Shown one piece after another: positions 1 to 9,899 of a DNA stretch of 64,000 nt. The DNA is from Massospora cicadina (lineage: Eukaryota > Entomophthoromycota > Entomophthoromycetes > Entomophthorales > Entomophthoraceae): positions 27,025-91,024 of the forward strand of contig JAKSZP010017447.1 in NCBI GenBank assembly GCA_022478985.1, written 5' to 3'. The notes under the pieces are model-generated. The model was not told where the DNA came from. It made no database searches and saw only the letters and a list, made by a program, of their open reading frames with translations. The position numbers and the translations under genes were made by a program. Each line of letters starts with the position of its first letter. Within the stretch, counting starts at the first letter, position 1.

Positions 1-380
1 GGATTTGACCAACGAGAAAAATTCCTGACGCTCTTGTGCACCATTTGGGGCATAAATGTTGACGATTGTGTGTGCAACATCGGCCCATGAGAAGGTGACA
101 ACGAGCACTCGGTCATTTAGGAATGTTTCTGAAGATGTAAATTTGAAAAAAAAATTGTTTTTCCAAATTAGCACCCCACAGTGCTTTGACCAAAAGGATA
201 GGGATGGTAGGAGCATTGTTTTCCAAGCATCCTCGGAACCTCGTGGACAGTGGGTTTCCTGGATGGCCAGGATATCCACGGGTAAATTATTTTGTAAAAA
301 CTCAGTTTCCTAGCCCGGGATGGGGAGGCCTTGAGTCCGGCGATATTCAGCATCCCTAGAGTGAAGGTTTCCCCCATCAC
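1..380 (-). pseudogene. LINE ORF2 N-terminus: endonuclease domain, frameshifted, cut by window edge
   Basis: On the minus strand the frame opens at about 380 with MGETFTLGMLNIAGL, the first motif (Asn) of an apurinic/apyrimidinic-type endonuclease. After one frameshift near position 305 the homology goes on in another frame with VDILAIQETH (the metal-binding Glu motif), CGVLIWKN and HTIVNIYAPNG (motif III). These are the hallmarks of the EEP-fold nuclease that nicks target DNA for target-primed reverse transcription. Everything downstream, including RT, lies outside. The frameshift would stop ORF2 translation in this copy unless it is a sequence error. Confidence 0.75.
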
Positions 381-505
381 ACCTTAGGTGCGAGGGGATG
401 GGCCCCCTGGCCCACCAGCCTCTTCCAGGTCCCCACGGGCTTTCACAGCAGCGTGGGTATTAGCAGCAACGCTATCAGGGTTTTTGTTAATTTTTGCGGA
501 AAGAG

Positions 506-1798
506 TCATGTTGGCTTTGTCCTTCGCTTTTTGTTTTCCTGACGTCGGACGAATTTTTTGTGGTGCGGATAAGTTTGGTGCACTGCGAGTGGGGCAAAAA
601 AAATTTTCTTGGTTGGGATAGGTCCCAAGTCGGTTTCAACTGGGGCTTGGGTGCAGCGATTGGGTGAGATCAAATCTCCCATCGGATCCTCAGATTGAGT
701 GGCCCATTCAGCTTGGGCCTCCCAATCTGATTGGGTGATGGATTCCCAAGTTGCTTCTGCTGCGAAGGTCTCCATGTCCTCCTGGCGTTGTGAGTGTGGG
801 ATGGTGGTGGTGACCTTGGCTGCTTCCTTGGCCGCAGTCCTATGGGCCTGCTTGGCCTTCTTCCACTCCTGCGGGGAGATGGGCTTTACCAATAGATAGC
901 AGCCTTGTGCTCCCCACGGGAAAGCCTCTTTGGTGCTTGCGGTTGGTTCGTAGTGCGCCTCTCTGCTGGCCATGGCTGCTGAGGGGTGCTCTTGGAATAT
1001 AACGCCCTCTTTAATGGGGCACACGTGTGCCTTATGGCCAAACGCATCACAGTGGGTGCAAATGGGGGGTGCGCTGTCCATGGTTACCCGGAATGGGTGG
1101 GTGGTGTGCCCTGCGATGTCAATAAAGGTGGAGTGCGGGATCTGGGTTAGGTCCTTCGCGATCTCCTCAGTTGGGGTCAGAACTGCGATGGCTTTGCCGG
1201 TGCACAGGTGTGGCATCAGCGTGAAACGTTGCATTTTGAAAGATTGTATTTCGCCATATATGGCGAGACCATCTTTCAGGTGTTGCTCCAAAATGCCACG
1301 TTTTACTGTAGTAGGCAAAAAGTCAAACGTGAGGAAAATTTGGTTTGATTTTGTCCATCTGGTGCATTTAGTTTTGACAACCTGTTGCCCTTCGGGGAGG
1401 TCGACCACTACGCGCACTGCTGCAGCCTCATCTGCTGCTATTTTGCTTTCAAAACCTAGGCCCAGCCAACCGCGTGACATGGAGTGAGGTGCAACGTACA
1501 CCGCGGTCGGGAAAATATTGTGTACATCTTCACAAAATTTTTCCCATAGGGCTGTTTTTTGGATGTCCAGATACACATGGACTCCAAATTCCACCGACAA
1601 AAGTGGCTGGGAATGTGGCGTATTGATGTACTGGTTGCATTGTGCTTGCCACGCGAGTATCTCTGAAAAAATTGTGACCGCCGGTTTTTTTAGATTTTTT
1701 TCTATTCCACCAGATTCTCCAGGGCGTTTTTGAACGTTAGAGGCCGCGGACCTTCCGCCTGCTCCTCTTGCCTTGCTTGCCCAACTGCTCCCAGACAT
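506..1798 (-). CDS. LINE ORF1 protein (nucleic-acid-binding, CCHC knuckle)
   Basis: An intact 430-aa frame starting with MSGSSWASKARG. Residues 1-40 are basic and Gly/Ser-rich. Residues about 60-240 form an alpha/beta region like the RRM-like or DUF4283-type domain of LINE ORF1 proteins, with a hydrophobic strand at QIFLTFDFLPT. A CX2CX4HX4C zinc knuckle (CTHCDAFGHKAHVC) sits near residues 244-258. The C-terminal third is polar, with Gln/Glu/Ala-rich stretches and a basic end. The known role of such proteins is to coat LINE RNA in the RNP and act as a nucleic-acid chaperone. This frame is open end to end, unlike almost all other element genes here, which suggests a fairly recent insertion. 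Confidence 0.8.
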   Translation of the reverse strand: MSGSSWASKARGAGGRSAASNVQKRPGESGGIEKNLKKPAVTIFSEILAWQAQCNQYINTPHSQPLLSVEFGVHVYLDIQKTALWEKFCEDVHNIFPTAVYVAPHSMSRGWLGLGFESKIAADEAAAVRVVVDLPEGQQVVKTKCTRWTKSNQIFLTFDFLPTTVKRGILEQHLKDGLAIYGEIQSFKMQRFTLMPHLCTGKAIAVLTPTEEIAKDLTQIPHSTFIDIAGHTTHPFRVTMDSAPPICTHCDAFGHKAHVCPIKEGVIFQEHPSAAMASREAHYEPTASTKEAFPWGAQGCYLLVKPISPQEWKKAKQAHRTAAKEAAKVTTTIPHSQRQEDMETFAAEATWESITQSDWEAQAEWATQSEDPMGDLISPNRCTQAPVETDLGPIPTKKIFFAPLAVHQTYPHHKKFVRRQENKKRRTKPT

Positions 1799-1899
1799 GG
1801 GCGCAGACTAATCCCCTCTATGAGATTATCAAACTAAATTTAGTCTTGAATTGAATGGGTTGCAAAAGTGTTTGCAACGAGAAAGAAAAGTTTTATGAT

Positions 1900-2400
1900 G
1901 CACCCCTTTTATTATTTCAAAATTGTCAATGACTTTTAAAAATATATCAGCATACTACTCATTCAGTAATTACACTTGCCGCCGCTGCTCAGGGGTGAAG
2001 GTTTTGCCTATTTTAACGTTAACATGGCTTGTGATAACGTCCTCATTGATTCCTTGGTCAAACAAATTTCAACACCCATGTGCAAATTCTAATTAATTCT
2101 CTGGTAGGATCAAATATGGGCGACAAGTTGGTATGAGATAATTTGCATAGGTTGATCCATGAAATTTGCCATCAATACAGTTAAGGGCCCTTGATAGGCA
2201 GGATCCAACAGCCCTGGAAAGGTAAGAGACTCACATATATCCAGATTAGGCTCTTCACTAATCTCTACGAAATTTTCTGGAAGAATAGCAACTTGAATTT
2301 CGTGTCCACCAGTATTTGCGACAGTGGGGGTATAAATACCCAGTTATTAGCATATATGGCCATCCACTTCTGGGCATCAGCACTGGGAGAAGACAGTTTG
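1900..2400 (-). pseudogene. Element A dUTPase-like domain and start of RT
   Basis: The frame reads VFIPPLSQILVDT, shifts by one base near 2306, and goes on with TGGHEIQVAILPENF. It then shows FPGLLDPAYQGPL and DQPMQIISYQLVAHI before a stop at 2110-2112. This follows the trimeric dUTPase order: a strand ending in TG, then the motif-3 pattern G-(V/I)-D-x-x-Y-x-G with the catalytic Asp and Tyr kept, then a strand and an I..GDRIAQL-like end. Motifs 1 and 2 and the Gly-rich motif 5 are not clear, so enzyme activity is uncertain. Just downstream, KTFTPEQRRQV with LLNE and YADIF is the usual lead-in of a gypsy RT. The domain therefore lies between protease and RT. Confidence 0.55.
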
Positions 2401-2529
2401 GGTTTTTGACCAATGACTCAGTATTCTATCTGATCAGCGATTCTTTTTGTTCCACTAAACAACTCCTAAGTTTCATTTTTAATTTTCTTTGGTAGTGTCT
2501 TTAACTACTAGGGGAATATGATATCCTAG

Positions 2530-2890
2530 GATAGAAAAGTACTAATACTTATGAGTAAATTTGGTTTCAAATTCAATAAGGAGTTGAGCACAAATGGGAA
2601 GGTAGTAAATATCATTCTTCAATACAATTGCTGGGGCCATCACCACCAGGGATCCCAACTGAAGCAGCATAGTGAAATAGGCACCCAGGAAGAGAGTCTT
2701 CTAAAGCCTGCCTTTTATAATACAGGGTGTGGTTTTAATCTGATGCAACTTTTATGTTTCACCAGAGGAGATGTGATGACATTAACTAGATAATTAATAT
2801 TGTTTATGGCTAGGATTTTATCTTATGGATAACTTCAACACAAATAACATCAGTACAATGTGAGGGATTTAATATAAATAAAACCCAAGC
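2530..2890 (-). pseudogene. Element A aspartic protease, decayed
   Basis: Recognised by alignment with the better preserved protease of element VI. The stretch VNVITSPLVK corresponds to the residues after the active site (VSIISSKLMKK in VI). GAYFTMLLQLGSL and the following APAIVLKNDIYYL match GAYSSLPICIGKL and its continuation in VI. The DTG active site itself is not preserved. Several frameshifts and stops are present. In gypsy elements the protease cleaves the Gag-Pol precursor inside the particle; this copy cannot. Confidence 0.55.
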
Positions 2891-2906
2891 AAAAGTGATA
2901 AAAGGT

Positions 2907-3248
2907 TGTCAGATTTTGCCAAATTCTCTCGTTTCCAGATATTCTGCTCCATTGATTCCCCCAGCACTATTGGAAGGAGAGCGTAATTTATCAAAAATTA
3001 TCAAGGTTAATAAGAACAATCAGTCTCATCACAATCAAGGGATAGAAGATTTGATTGCTCAGTAATTAAATAGATTGGATAGATCCCAAACCATTTCAAA
3101 GCCTATAAATATATAATCCTTCCAATAATAAAAAATAGGTCAATTTAAAACCTGTTTTTAGTTTATTTATTGTTTTTTTGGAAAATCCACTTAGGTAACT
3201 TCAAGAGAAAACCTGCCAATTTGGAATTGTAATTTAAAGCTTCCAGAG
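2907..3248 (+). repeat. Element I 5' LTR
   Basis: Begins TGTCAGATTTTGCC and ends just before the primer-binding site. It matches 8516-8858 along its whole length. A TATAAATA-like run (CTATAAATATATAAT near 3103-3118) is a plausible core promoter. LTRs of element VII (51926-52275, 58099-58448) share its start and end, so I and VII are sister families. Confidence 0.8.
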
Positions 3249-3267
3249 TGCTGCTCACTACAGAGGC
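3249..3267 (+). other. Element I primer-binding site
   Basis: TGCTGCTCACTACAGAGGC lies directly after the 5' LTR. The better preserved version in sister elements is TGGTGCTCACTACAAGGGGC (as read on the element strand). It starts with TGG, the complement of the tRNA 3' CCA, as expected for a minus-strand primer site. The tRNA species is not identified. Confidence 0.6.
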
Positions 3268-3306
3268 ACTCTGAGTTATGCACCAGTGTAAACATCAATC
3301 ACTACT

Positions 3307-4935
3307 ATGGATTCTCATTTTTCACCTGAAGAAGCTCAAGATCATGAGCAAGGCAGTATACTATGATGGGTCTGCTAACTAGAACGAAAATTCCCACAAG
3401 AACCCTCCATGTTGGAATTCTGTGATAACATAGAGTTTTATGGTCCTAACTTTCGCTTTACCACAAAATTTCAAATACATCCTGAGATTTTACAAACTTT
3501 ATCAATCAAATGCTTGAGGGGGCCCTAATTCCTGGTATCTGTTCCACTCAATCTCAATATAATGCCATACCCTCTATCTTGCAGGAAGTGTTGCAAACCT
3601 TTCAAATGCCAGGAATTGGCACCAAGCAATATTTGCACCAGCTTGTACACCCTACCTTATACCATTTACTACAGGTAGTGGGAATGCATCATCAAGGGAT
3701 GCTTAATTTACTAGAAGGACTCTAGTCCTTGAATAATTATGTTACCAAGTTTTTCAAGTCTGCTTCTGAGTTTAGCAGAGACAATCATGCTGCCATCATT
3801 AATAATCAGACCCTTCTCAATGAAGTACATCAACAGCTTATTAAGCTTGACCACAGGATGTCCAGCTTTTGTTGATTTACAGTTCACAAAGTGAGTCCAA
3901 GAAATTCAGAGAGAATGGAGAGAGGGTATTTACTGACTCTCTGAGCGTAGTCAATTGATAGAAGAGGATATTTAAAACTGTCTCTTCCACTTGGAGCAAT
4001 TATACTCAGGAATTCAATTCTGATTCAACGAAGTAGAGAAAACCTTTGGAACTATGGGTTCTCCTGGGGTTGAAGGACCTCGTGGTCCACCTGGGGGTGA
4101 AGAACAATATGGACCTCCCAGCGCTGATGGGTCTCGTGGACCCCAGGGGTTGGAGGGCCCCACGGACTGCCAGGCATGGATGGATATTGGGGACCACTGG
4201 TGCTGATGGGCATTCAGGATTCCTTCAACAAATTGACTCTCTATTGAGCATGATGAACCGCTTACATGAGAAGACTTAGAAAGTGGCTAAGGAGTGTAAC
4301 AACCCCTGATGGGGTACCAATCGACCCCCTCTTGTTGCTTCAGTCTTTATCTGAAGAATTAGATAATCTGGGTAAATGGGCAAAGGACACTGACATCCTT
4401 CTACAAGCTTTATGAATCAAAAGGAGAGATGCTATAAGAAAAAAAGTGAAACTTTGGAACTTAAGTATAATGCACAGCAGAAGTAAATTTATGATTTATC
4501 TCGCAGATTAGATGAGATAGTGAAGCATGCTGATCTGAATCGTCAGATTAGTGATATTTGTACCAAGGCAGTTGGTCCTTATCCTCAATTTTCTACCCAA
4601 ATTTCAGACTATAACTCTTATGTCTCCAATCAATTGGAACAACCTGGAGTGCATGTTTTGACCGCCAATGCTCCCATGAATTTCAAATCTGTATTTAAGG
4701 ATAAATACACTCCTAGGGAAGGCAGCATTATCTCCTTCCTCTACCTATATGAGAAGGCTCTAAGTGAGGCCACAGATTACCAAAAGATGAATTACTTGCC
4801 TAATTACCTTACTTAATTGGCTCAGGATATCATGGTACCCCACTTGATGACTTGCTCATCTTAGTCTCAGGTTAAAGAAGCTGATGAAAAGAAGAAAAGA
4901 GATAAAGCTAATAATATTCTTCACCTTGATAAGGA
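3307..4935 (+). pseudogene. Element I Gag with collagen-like stalk, decayed
   Basis: Starts MDSHFSPEEAQDHEQ, matching the Gag start of element VII. Visible order: an N-terminal region (3307-3720); a probable coiled coil (3780-3870, e.g. TLLNEVHQQLIKLDH); a collagen-like Gly-X-Y stretch (4053-4226, e.g. GSPGVEGPRGPPG and, after a frameshift, GPHGLPGMDG); further heptad-like helices (SLSEELDNLGK); and the Gag core from 4520 (YTPREGSIISFLYLYE). That core pattern recurs in elements III, VI, VII and VIII, where it reads TPGEGSI. Gag forms the particle that packages element RNA. At least six stops or shifts break it. A zinc knuckle is not seen. Confidence 0.65.
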
Positions 4936-4936
4936 T

Positions 4937-5437
4937 ATGAGTATGAAACAGGAATATCAAAGCCATGCAGAGTATAATAAAGATGAACATTCTGAGTATT
5001 CCTTGACCGCCTTATTGACTTTATTCTCTCAGTTTGGAAGTACCATTACCCGCATTAATTTTCAAGTGAATCAAATCAATGCCAAAGTTATCATTGACAC
5101 TGGATATCCAGTGAATGTTATCTTGTCAAAATATATCAAGTGGATCAAGTTTACGCCCAATATTCCTCATTATGAAGAATATGGCACTGCGGAACCTCAG
5201 AGTACTCAGTCAATTGGAGGTTTTTTGTCACTTCTACTAAAAACTGGGAAGTTAACTAAAACAATCACGGCTATTGTCCTCAATAACTTGAGTTACAACC
5301 TACTTTTGGGGACTCAATTTCTGCAGAAATACTATGAATCTATTAAATACCCCAACTCTTCTCTATCTTTTTTGGGGTATAGAGTTCGTTGCTTTTATCT
5401 AAACATCTTCATACTAGACGTCGTTTATGTCTGCTAG
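4937..5437 (+). pseudogene. Element I aspartic protease
   Basis: An open stretch of 166 codons. The active site reads VIIDTGYPVNVILSK, with DTG at 5096-5104, so the catalytic Asp is present (DTG-S/A replaced by DTG-Y). It is followed by EEYGTAEPQSTQSIGG and YNLLLGTQFLQKY, the typical second half with LLGTQF in place of ILG-type ends. It is the only part of this element's pol that stays open over a whole domain. The start methionine is arbitrary, because the frame would be read through from Gag. Confidence 0.7.
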
Positions 5438-5499
5438 AGTGGTCAAAAACGTCTTATTCCATTCAATACCATGTCGGAGTCCTACAAGTAAAATTACCC

Positions 5500-5800
5500 C
5501 CTATAGCGGCGGACATAGAAGAAGGGATGCCTATTTTCTCACCTTGAAAATTTAGTTATTCCGCCAAAATCTCAGGCAATTGTTAATACTTTTTTTACAT
5601 TTTTCCATCCTCAAAGGTTATTTGTTAAAAGTACAAGGCATTTTCAACCCTTCTTCTAAAGAACATTTGCCTTGTCCTAGGGCATTGTATTCTGCTTATT
5701 CTGTATCGTTATCTGTTTTATTGACAAAAATTATTAATGATCTGAAAACGATAGATCAAAGCATCCAATCGCCTATGTCAAATTAATACCCCTATCTCAA
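5500..5800 (+). pseudogene. Element I dUTPase-like linker, degenerate
   Basis: Between protease and RT the plus strand reads NLVIPPKSQAIVNT and later ALYSAYSVSLSVLL in shifted frames. The first matches IPPLSQILVDT of element A and FPKSQSIDDT of element VII. The second aligns with GALDYTYLGALLVLL in VII and GLLDPAYQGPLTVL in A. The motif-3 Asp is lost here. Taken alone this stretch would not be recognised; the call rests on its position and on comparison with the other elements. Confidence 0.4.
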
Positions 5801-5889
5801 ATCTATGACGTTAAAACTTTTTGAAGCTTATAAGACTTTGGATTGGAAGCCAGTCAAGAGATTCTTACTGTGGGACATGCAATAGGGAA

Positions 5890-6900
5890 GCATCTTACTA
5901 AAGAACAGGAGATACACATACTACAATTATTTGAGAATACTCCAACAGTATTTTCTAAGCATACTTATGATTTTGTAATATGAAATGAGTACTACACTCC
6001 TTTGAAACTGTTGATCACCTTCCTATTCATGTCAAGCCCTATCATAAGTCCAAAGTGGAGGAAGCCCAGGTTACCAAAGAATTGCATCAACTATTTGAGG
6101 CTGGATTACTAAAACCCTCCAACAGTCCTTGGGCCTCCCCGTTGCTGCTAATTAAGAAAAATGATGGTTCTCATCAGGTGGTTATGGATTATCATAGATT
6201 AAATGCCATTACTTGATTAGATATTTATCCTTTACCTCAGATTGATGAATCCCTTTGGTTGTTGGCTGGATCAACTTATTTTTCTGCAATGGACTTAGCC
6301 TGTAGATACAAGCAAATAGAGATATCCCCGGAAGACCAAGTTAAATGTGTTCTAATATCCAGTGAGGGTCTATTTGAACCAACCCAGATGCCGTAAGGAT
6401 TGAGTAACGCCCCAGCAACCTTCCAAAGGGCCATGAATGGTATGTTACAGGACTTAAAGCTCGCCTATGTTCTGATATATCTGGATGATATTACTGTGTA
6501 TTCAAAAACATTTACTGAGCATTTGGATCATCTAAAAGAAGTTTTCAGGTGAATTTAAATTCTTCCTTAAAGCTTAAACTCTCCAAATGTTCATTCTTCC
6601 AAAATGAAATGGAGTTTTTAGGACATCAAGTATAAGCTACAGGGATTTGACCCCTCTCAGGAAAAATTCAAGCTATTCTTTAAATGCCTTCTCCTACCTT
6701 GCTGTGGGATATTCAAGTCTTTCTCGGTATGATTGGGTATTATTGGCAGTTTATACCCAACTTTGCTGATATGGCTGATCCATTACTCCATCTGTTACAA
6801 AAAGGAGTGCCCTTTGACTGGAGTTCAGCTCAGGAACAGTCATTCAATTCTCTGCAAACTGTTTTAACTAAGGCACCTGTTTTAATTTATCCTTGATTCA
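5890..6900 (+). pseudogene. Element I reverse transcriptase
   Basis: Starts with the lead-in HLTKEQEIHILQLFEN and has LLIKKNDGSHQVVMDY, FSAMDLACRYKQIE (first catalytic Asp region), GLSNAPATFQRAMNG and YLDDITVYSKTF at about 6478. The YLDD box is complete. The thumb region near 6690 reads LWDIQVFLGMIGYYWQF. Several stops interrupt it (for instance in the fingers near 6215). The RT copies element RNA into cDNA in the cytoplasmic particle. Confidence 0.75.
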
Positions 6901-7300
6901 ATAAGACTTTCTTATTACATAATGATGCAAGCAATGTAGCTATTTGGGGTTATCTTATCATAGTGTGATGAAGAACAAAAGGATCATCCCGTCGCTTTTT
7001 ATAACAAAGCTTTGTCCAAAGCTGAACACAATTACAGTATCACTGAGCGAGAGTGTTTGGCCGTAATTCTAGCAATCAAACACTTCCGTCCCTTCTTATT
7101 TGGTAACCATTTTACTGTTATTACAGACCATTCTTCTTTACGAGGGTTGCAAAGTTATGAAGGATCCTGATGGGAATTGGCTTGCTGGGCTTTAAGATTG
7201 TAAAATTACGATTTTTCAAGTTCATTTGGGTGCTCAAAATCAGATTGGTGATGGTTTGTCCCCACTGCCTATTATGACTAAGAAAGTGGAGAAAGTAGAA
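6900..7300 (+). pseudogene. Element I RNase H, decayed
   Basis: Follows the RT thumb. In shifted frames it reads LLHNDASNVAI (the first Asp motif), HPVAFYNKALSKAEHNY, ERECLAVILAIKHFRPFLFG and ITDHSSLRGLQ. This is the normal gypsy RNase H order. At least three frameshifts and a stop make it inactive. Confidence 0.65.
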
Positions 7301-7379
7301 CGCCTATATAATCTCATAGGCAGGCCTGAGTTGTGGAATCAAGAGTCGGAAGATTGAGCCTATTTAAAATCTACTATTA

Positions 7380-8510
7380 AAGATACTGTGATCTGGGAGG
7401 GAGCTTTATATAAGAAGGTTAAATCCAAGTGGTTACCCTTTTTACACCCAAACTCAAGGTTTTAGGCTGTCATGGAAGGACATGAGCAAGTAGGCCATAG
7501 TGGGTTGAAGAAAACTCAAGAATGGTTGAAAACCCGATACTATTGGAATAGCATGACTAAATTCATCCAAGAGACCCTTGAAATGTGTCCTATTTGTAAA
7601 AGCCATGGAATGACCAACTCAATTTATCATCATCAAGTTATTCCCCCAACTAAAGCGTTTTTAGTGGTAAGCATTGATGTGGTAGGTCCTTTCCCTTGGG
7701 GATTACATGGCCACCAGTATTATTATGACTGTCGACCATTTAACTAAATTAGTTGAAGCCATTTCCATTGCTACCCCCTCAGCTAAAACTACGGCGCTTT
7801 TCCTATATCAGCATATTATTTCTAAACATGAGTGTCCTAAGGTCCTTATATCATATAATGGGAATAACTTCACTTTGCAACTTATACAGATGTTATATAA
7901 ATTATTTAACACTGCTCAGAGATTTGTTGTTCCATACAATCCATCTACAAATGGGGCCATTGAATGAGTCAACGGAACTCTAGTTTCAATTTTAAGAAAA
8001 ATGGCTGATAATGATCCATCCCAGTGGAATTTTCTTTTGCCTAGTGCCTTATTTGCATATTGGATAAGCTATTATTGAACTATCAAGATTTCACCTTTCA
8101 AGTGCCTATAAAGGCAAGACCCCTCAGTCCCTTCATTGTTCAAGCCATACTTGAAGAAAGCATACCTGAAAACTTAGATCTAATTTTGAGAAATCTGGCG
8201 GATGCAATTATTTGTCTTCAAGCTCAAGCCATGAAGTCAATTGAAGTGACTACTCAAAGAGAGATTCAAATAACCAATCAATTTAAACCCGCCTTACTGA
8301 ATACCAAATCGGATATTATGTTATGTATTACCACTCTCGCCTGGTGGGCAAAATGAGAAGTAAGGAACTAACTGGTCTGGTCCTTAATAAGTTATATTTT
8401 AAAGAGGATTAGAGTATTCGATTGTTCATGTTGATACTGGCATAGTGATCAATCATATCCACCCTAGGTTTTTAAGAATTCACACTCCTCCGCAATTGAA
8501 TCTTGAAGGG
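7380..8510 (+). pseudogene. Element I integrase, decayed
   Basis: The HHCC zinc region is visible as EGHEQVGHSGLKK with CPICKSHG. The catalytic core has VSIDVVGPFP (first Asp), LISYNGNNFTL (the second Asp is Tyr here) and NPSTNGAIE (Glu). The tail ends with VHVDTGIVINHIHPRFL and TPPQLNLEG, the same C-terminal signature as in elements III and VI. No chromodomain is present. A purine-rich tract (GAAGGGTGAAG) stands directly before the 3' LTR and would prime plus-strand synthesis. Confidence 0.7.
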
Positions 8511-8515
8511 TGAAG

Positions 8516-8858
8516 TGTCAGGATTTTTTCAAATTCTCTTGTATCTGAAGATTCTACTCCATCAATTCCCCCAGCTTCATTAGAAGGAGAGCTTAATTTA
8601 TATTAATCTATCAAGGTTAGTAAGAACGATCAGCCTCATTCTGATCAATTGATTGAAGATTCTATTGCACAACAATTAATTAGCTCTGATAGATTATGAA
8701 CCAGATCAAAACCCATAAATATCCATACTTTCAATAATATGAAATTAGGTCTGATTTATAACCTGTTTTTGCTTTAACTTATCGTTTTTGGAGAATCCAC
8801 TTGAAGTAACTTTGAGAGAAAACCTGTTTTATTGGAAGTGTAATTCAAAAATCCAGAG
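8516..8858 (+). repeat. Element I 3' LTR
   Basis: Begins TGTCAGGATTTTTTC and ends at CCAGAG like the 5' copy. It differs from the 5' LTR at many positions, mostly single substitutions and small indels. Confidence 0.8.
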
Positions 8859-8864
8859 CAAGGT

Positions 8865-9890
8865 ATATTCCCCCAGCATGGCCCTCCATCATCCCAGGTG
8901 GTGCCTGTGGTTCACATAAAATGAGGACATTCCTAGTATTGAGTGTGCCAGTTTGTTGTATGCAAATTGTGCAATCCTCAGCCAGTTGATCCATCATTCT
9001 TGTCATATGGTGCGGCAGCATCATAAGTACTTTTAAGGGTCTGATTGGCCCTCTCCATCTGGCCATCAGATTGGGGATAATACGTGGAGGAGCAACATGG
9101 TTTAATCTTCAGATTTTCCAAGAGGTGGTCCTAGAACCTAGAGCCACGTTGTTGACCCCAGTCCAAGATAATCTAGTCCAGGAGTCCATTTCAGGTGAAG
9201 ACCTCCCTTACGAATATTCCCACCATGTCCTTTGACTTGACATGGAGGTGCATGGAAAAAACTTCGCATACTTTGTTAATCAGTCTACCATCACCATAAC
9301 CACATCATAACCCTCCAATTTTGGAAGCCCAGTAGTAAAATACATTTGATTAAGGTACAAGCATTTGTGTGATCTGCAGGGTCTTAACTTTCCTGCAGGT
9401 TTGCTCCATGTTGGTTTTGATCAGGTACAGGTAAGGCATCATTTGGCACAACCTCTTTTGGATTTCGCTAGTCCAAGCCAGGTTTAGTTCCATAGTATCA
9501 ATTTGAATGTTTTCCCAATACTATGGTGTACCACCGAAGGGTGGTCATGATTCAACTCCATGACCTCAGTTTGAAGCTTGAGCATCAGGATCCATAGGTG
9601 GTCTTTGTGAAGGATGAGGCCTCCCTCCTCCCTGTGATTCTTGTGGCCATTGCTGGGATCCCCTTCCTCAATTTCCCTTCTAACCTTGTTCTCAATTTCA
9701 GTACGTCATTGGGCTATCCATATTCTATACATTAAGTCAGAACAATCTCCCTCTTATTGCCTCAAACACCTGAGGATGGATCATGGTAGCCATGTTGAAA
9801 CGTTGAGCTCTTCCTTTGCGCAAGTCATTTTTGGGTCCCAGCTAAGTAGTTCTAGAAATAAGTTACTCTCCCCACGTTTATATTCTATCT
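8865..9890 (-). pseudogene. Element C integrase, decayed
   Basis: In shifted minus-strand frames it shows YYPQSDGQMERAN (with the catalytic Glu, near 9065-9090) and DWLRIAQFAYNKLAHS (near 8990-8950). Upstream, GQQRGSRF corresponds to the usual SDRGSQF, with the Asp lost. The zinc-binding half above 9.5 kb is hard to read. The domain stops abruptly at the element I border. Confidence 0.6.
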
Positions 9891-9899
9891 TTTAATCAT

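Larger units (their letters stand above)
1..1810 (-). mobile_element. LINE (non-LTR retrotransposon), 5' part
   Basis: This is the 5' part of a LINE on the minus strand; the rest of ORF2 (RT and 3' end) lies beyond the left edge. Seen: a 430-codon ORF1 with one CCHC knuckle, followed about 125 bases later by the start of an endonuclease-type ORF2. This order is that of Tad1/L1-type LINEs. The 5' boundary is placed near 1810-1860, because sequence from about 1.9 kb upward reads as a gypsy RT start (element A). The LINE therefore seems to be inserted in that RT. The family assignment is an inference; I see no target duplication because the 3' end is outside. Confidence 0.8.
1870..2906 (-). mobile_element. 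Gypsy element A, fragment (protease, dUTPase-like, start of RT)
   Basis: Minus-strand gypsy remnant without visible LTRs. Reading from high to low coordinates it shows a decayed aspartic protease, a dUTPase-like domain and the conserved lead-in of RT. It ends on the left where the LINE begins and on the right at the 5' LTR of element I (2907). Its missing Gag should lie upstream, but across element I (from 8865) the sequence is integrase of a different element. See the finding on non-matching flanks. Confidence 0.65.
2907..8858 (+). mobile_element. Ty3/gypsy element I, full length, decayed
   Basis: About 5.95 kb with two related LTRs of about 342 bp and the order Gag, protease, dUTPase-like linker, RT, RNase H, integrase on the plus strand. 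All genes carry stops or frameshifts. The LTRs look roughly 75-80% alike by eye, so this is one of the older insertions. AAGGT occurs just before the 5' LTR (2902-2906) and at 8860-8864, one base away from the 3' LTR end. It may be the target duplication, but the left and right flanks belong to different elements. Confidence 0.85.

Noticed and set aside
2113..2370. The dUTPase-like piece as a captured host gene
   Set aside because: It is in register between protease and RT, and related segments stand at the same place in other elements, so it belongs to the retroelement.
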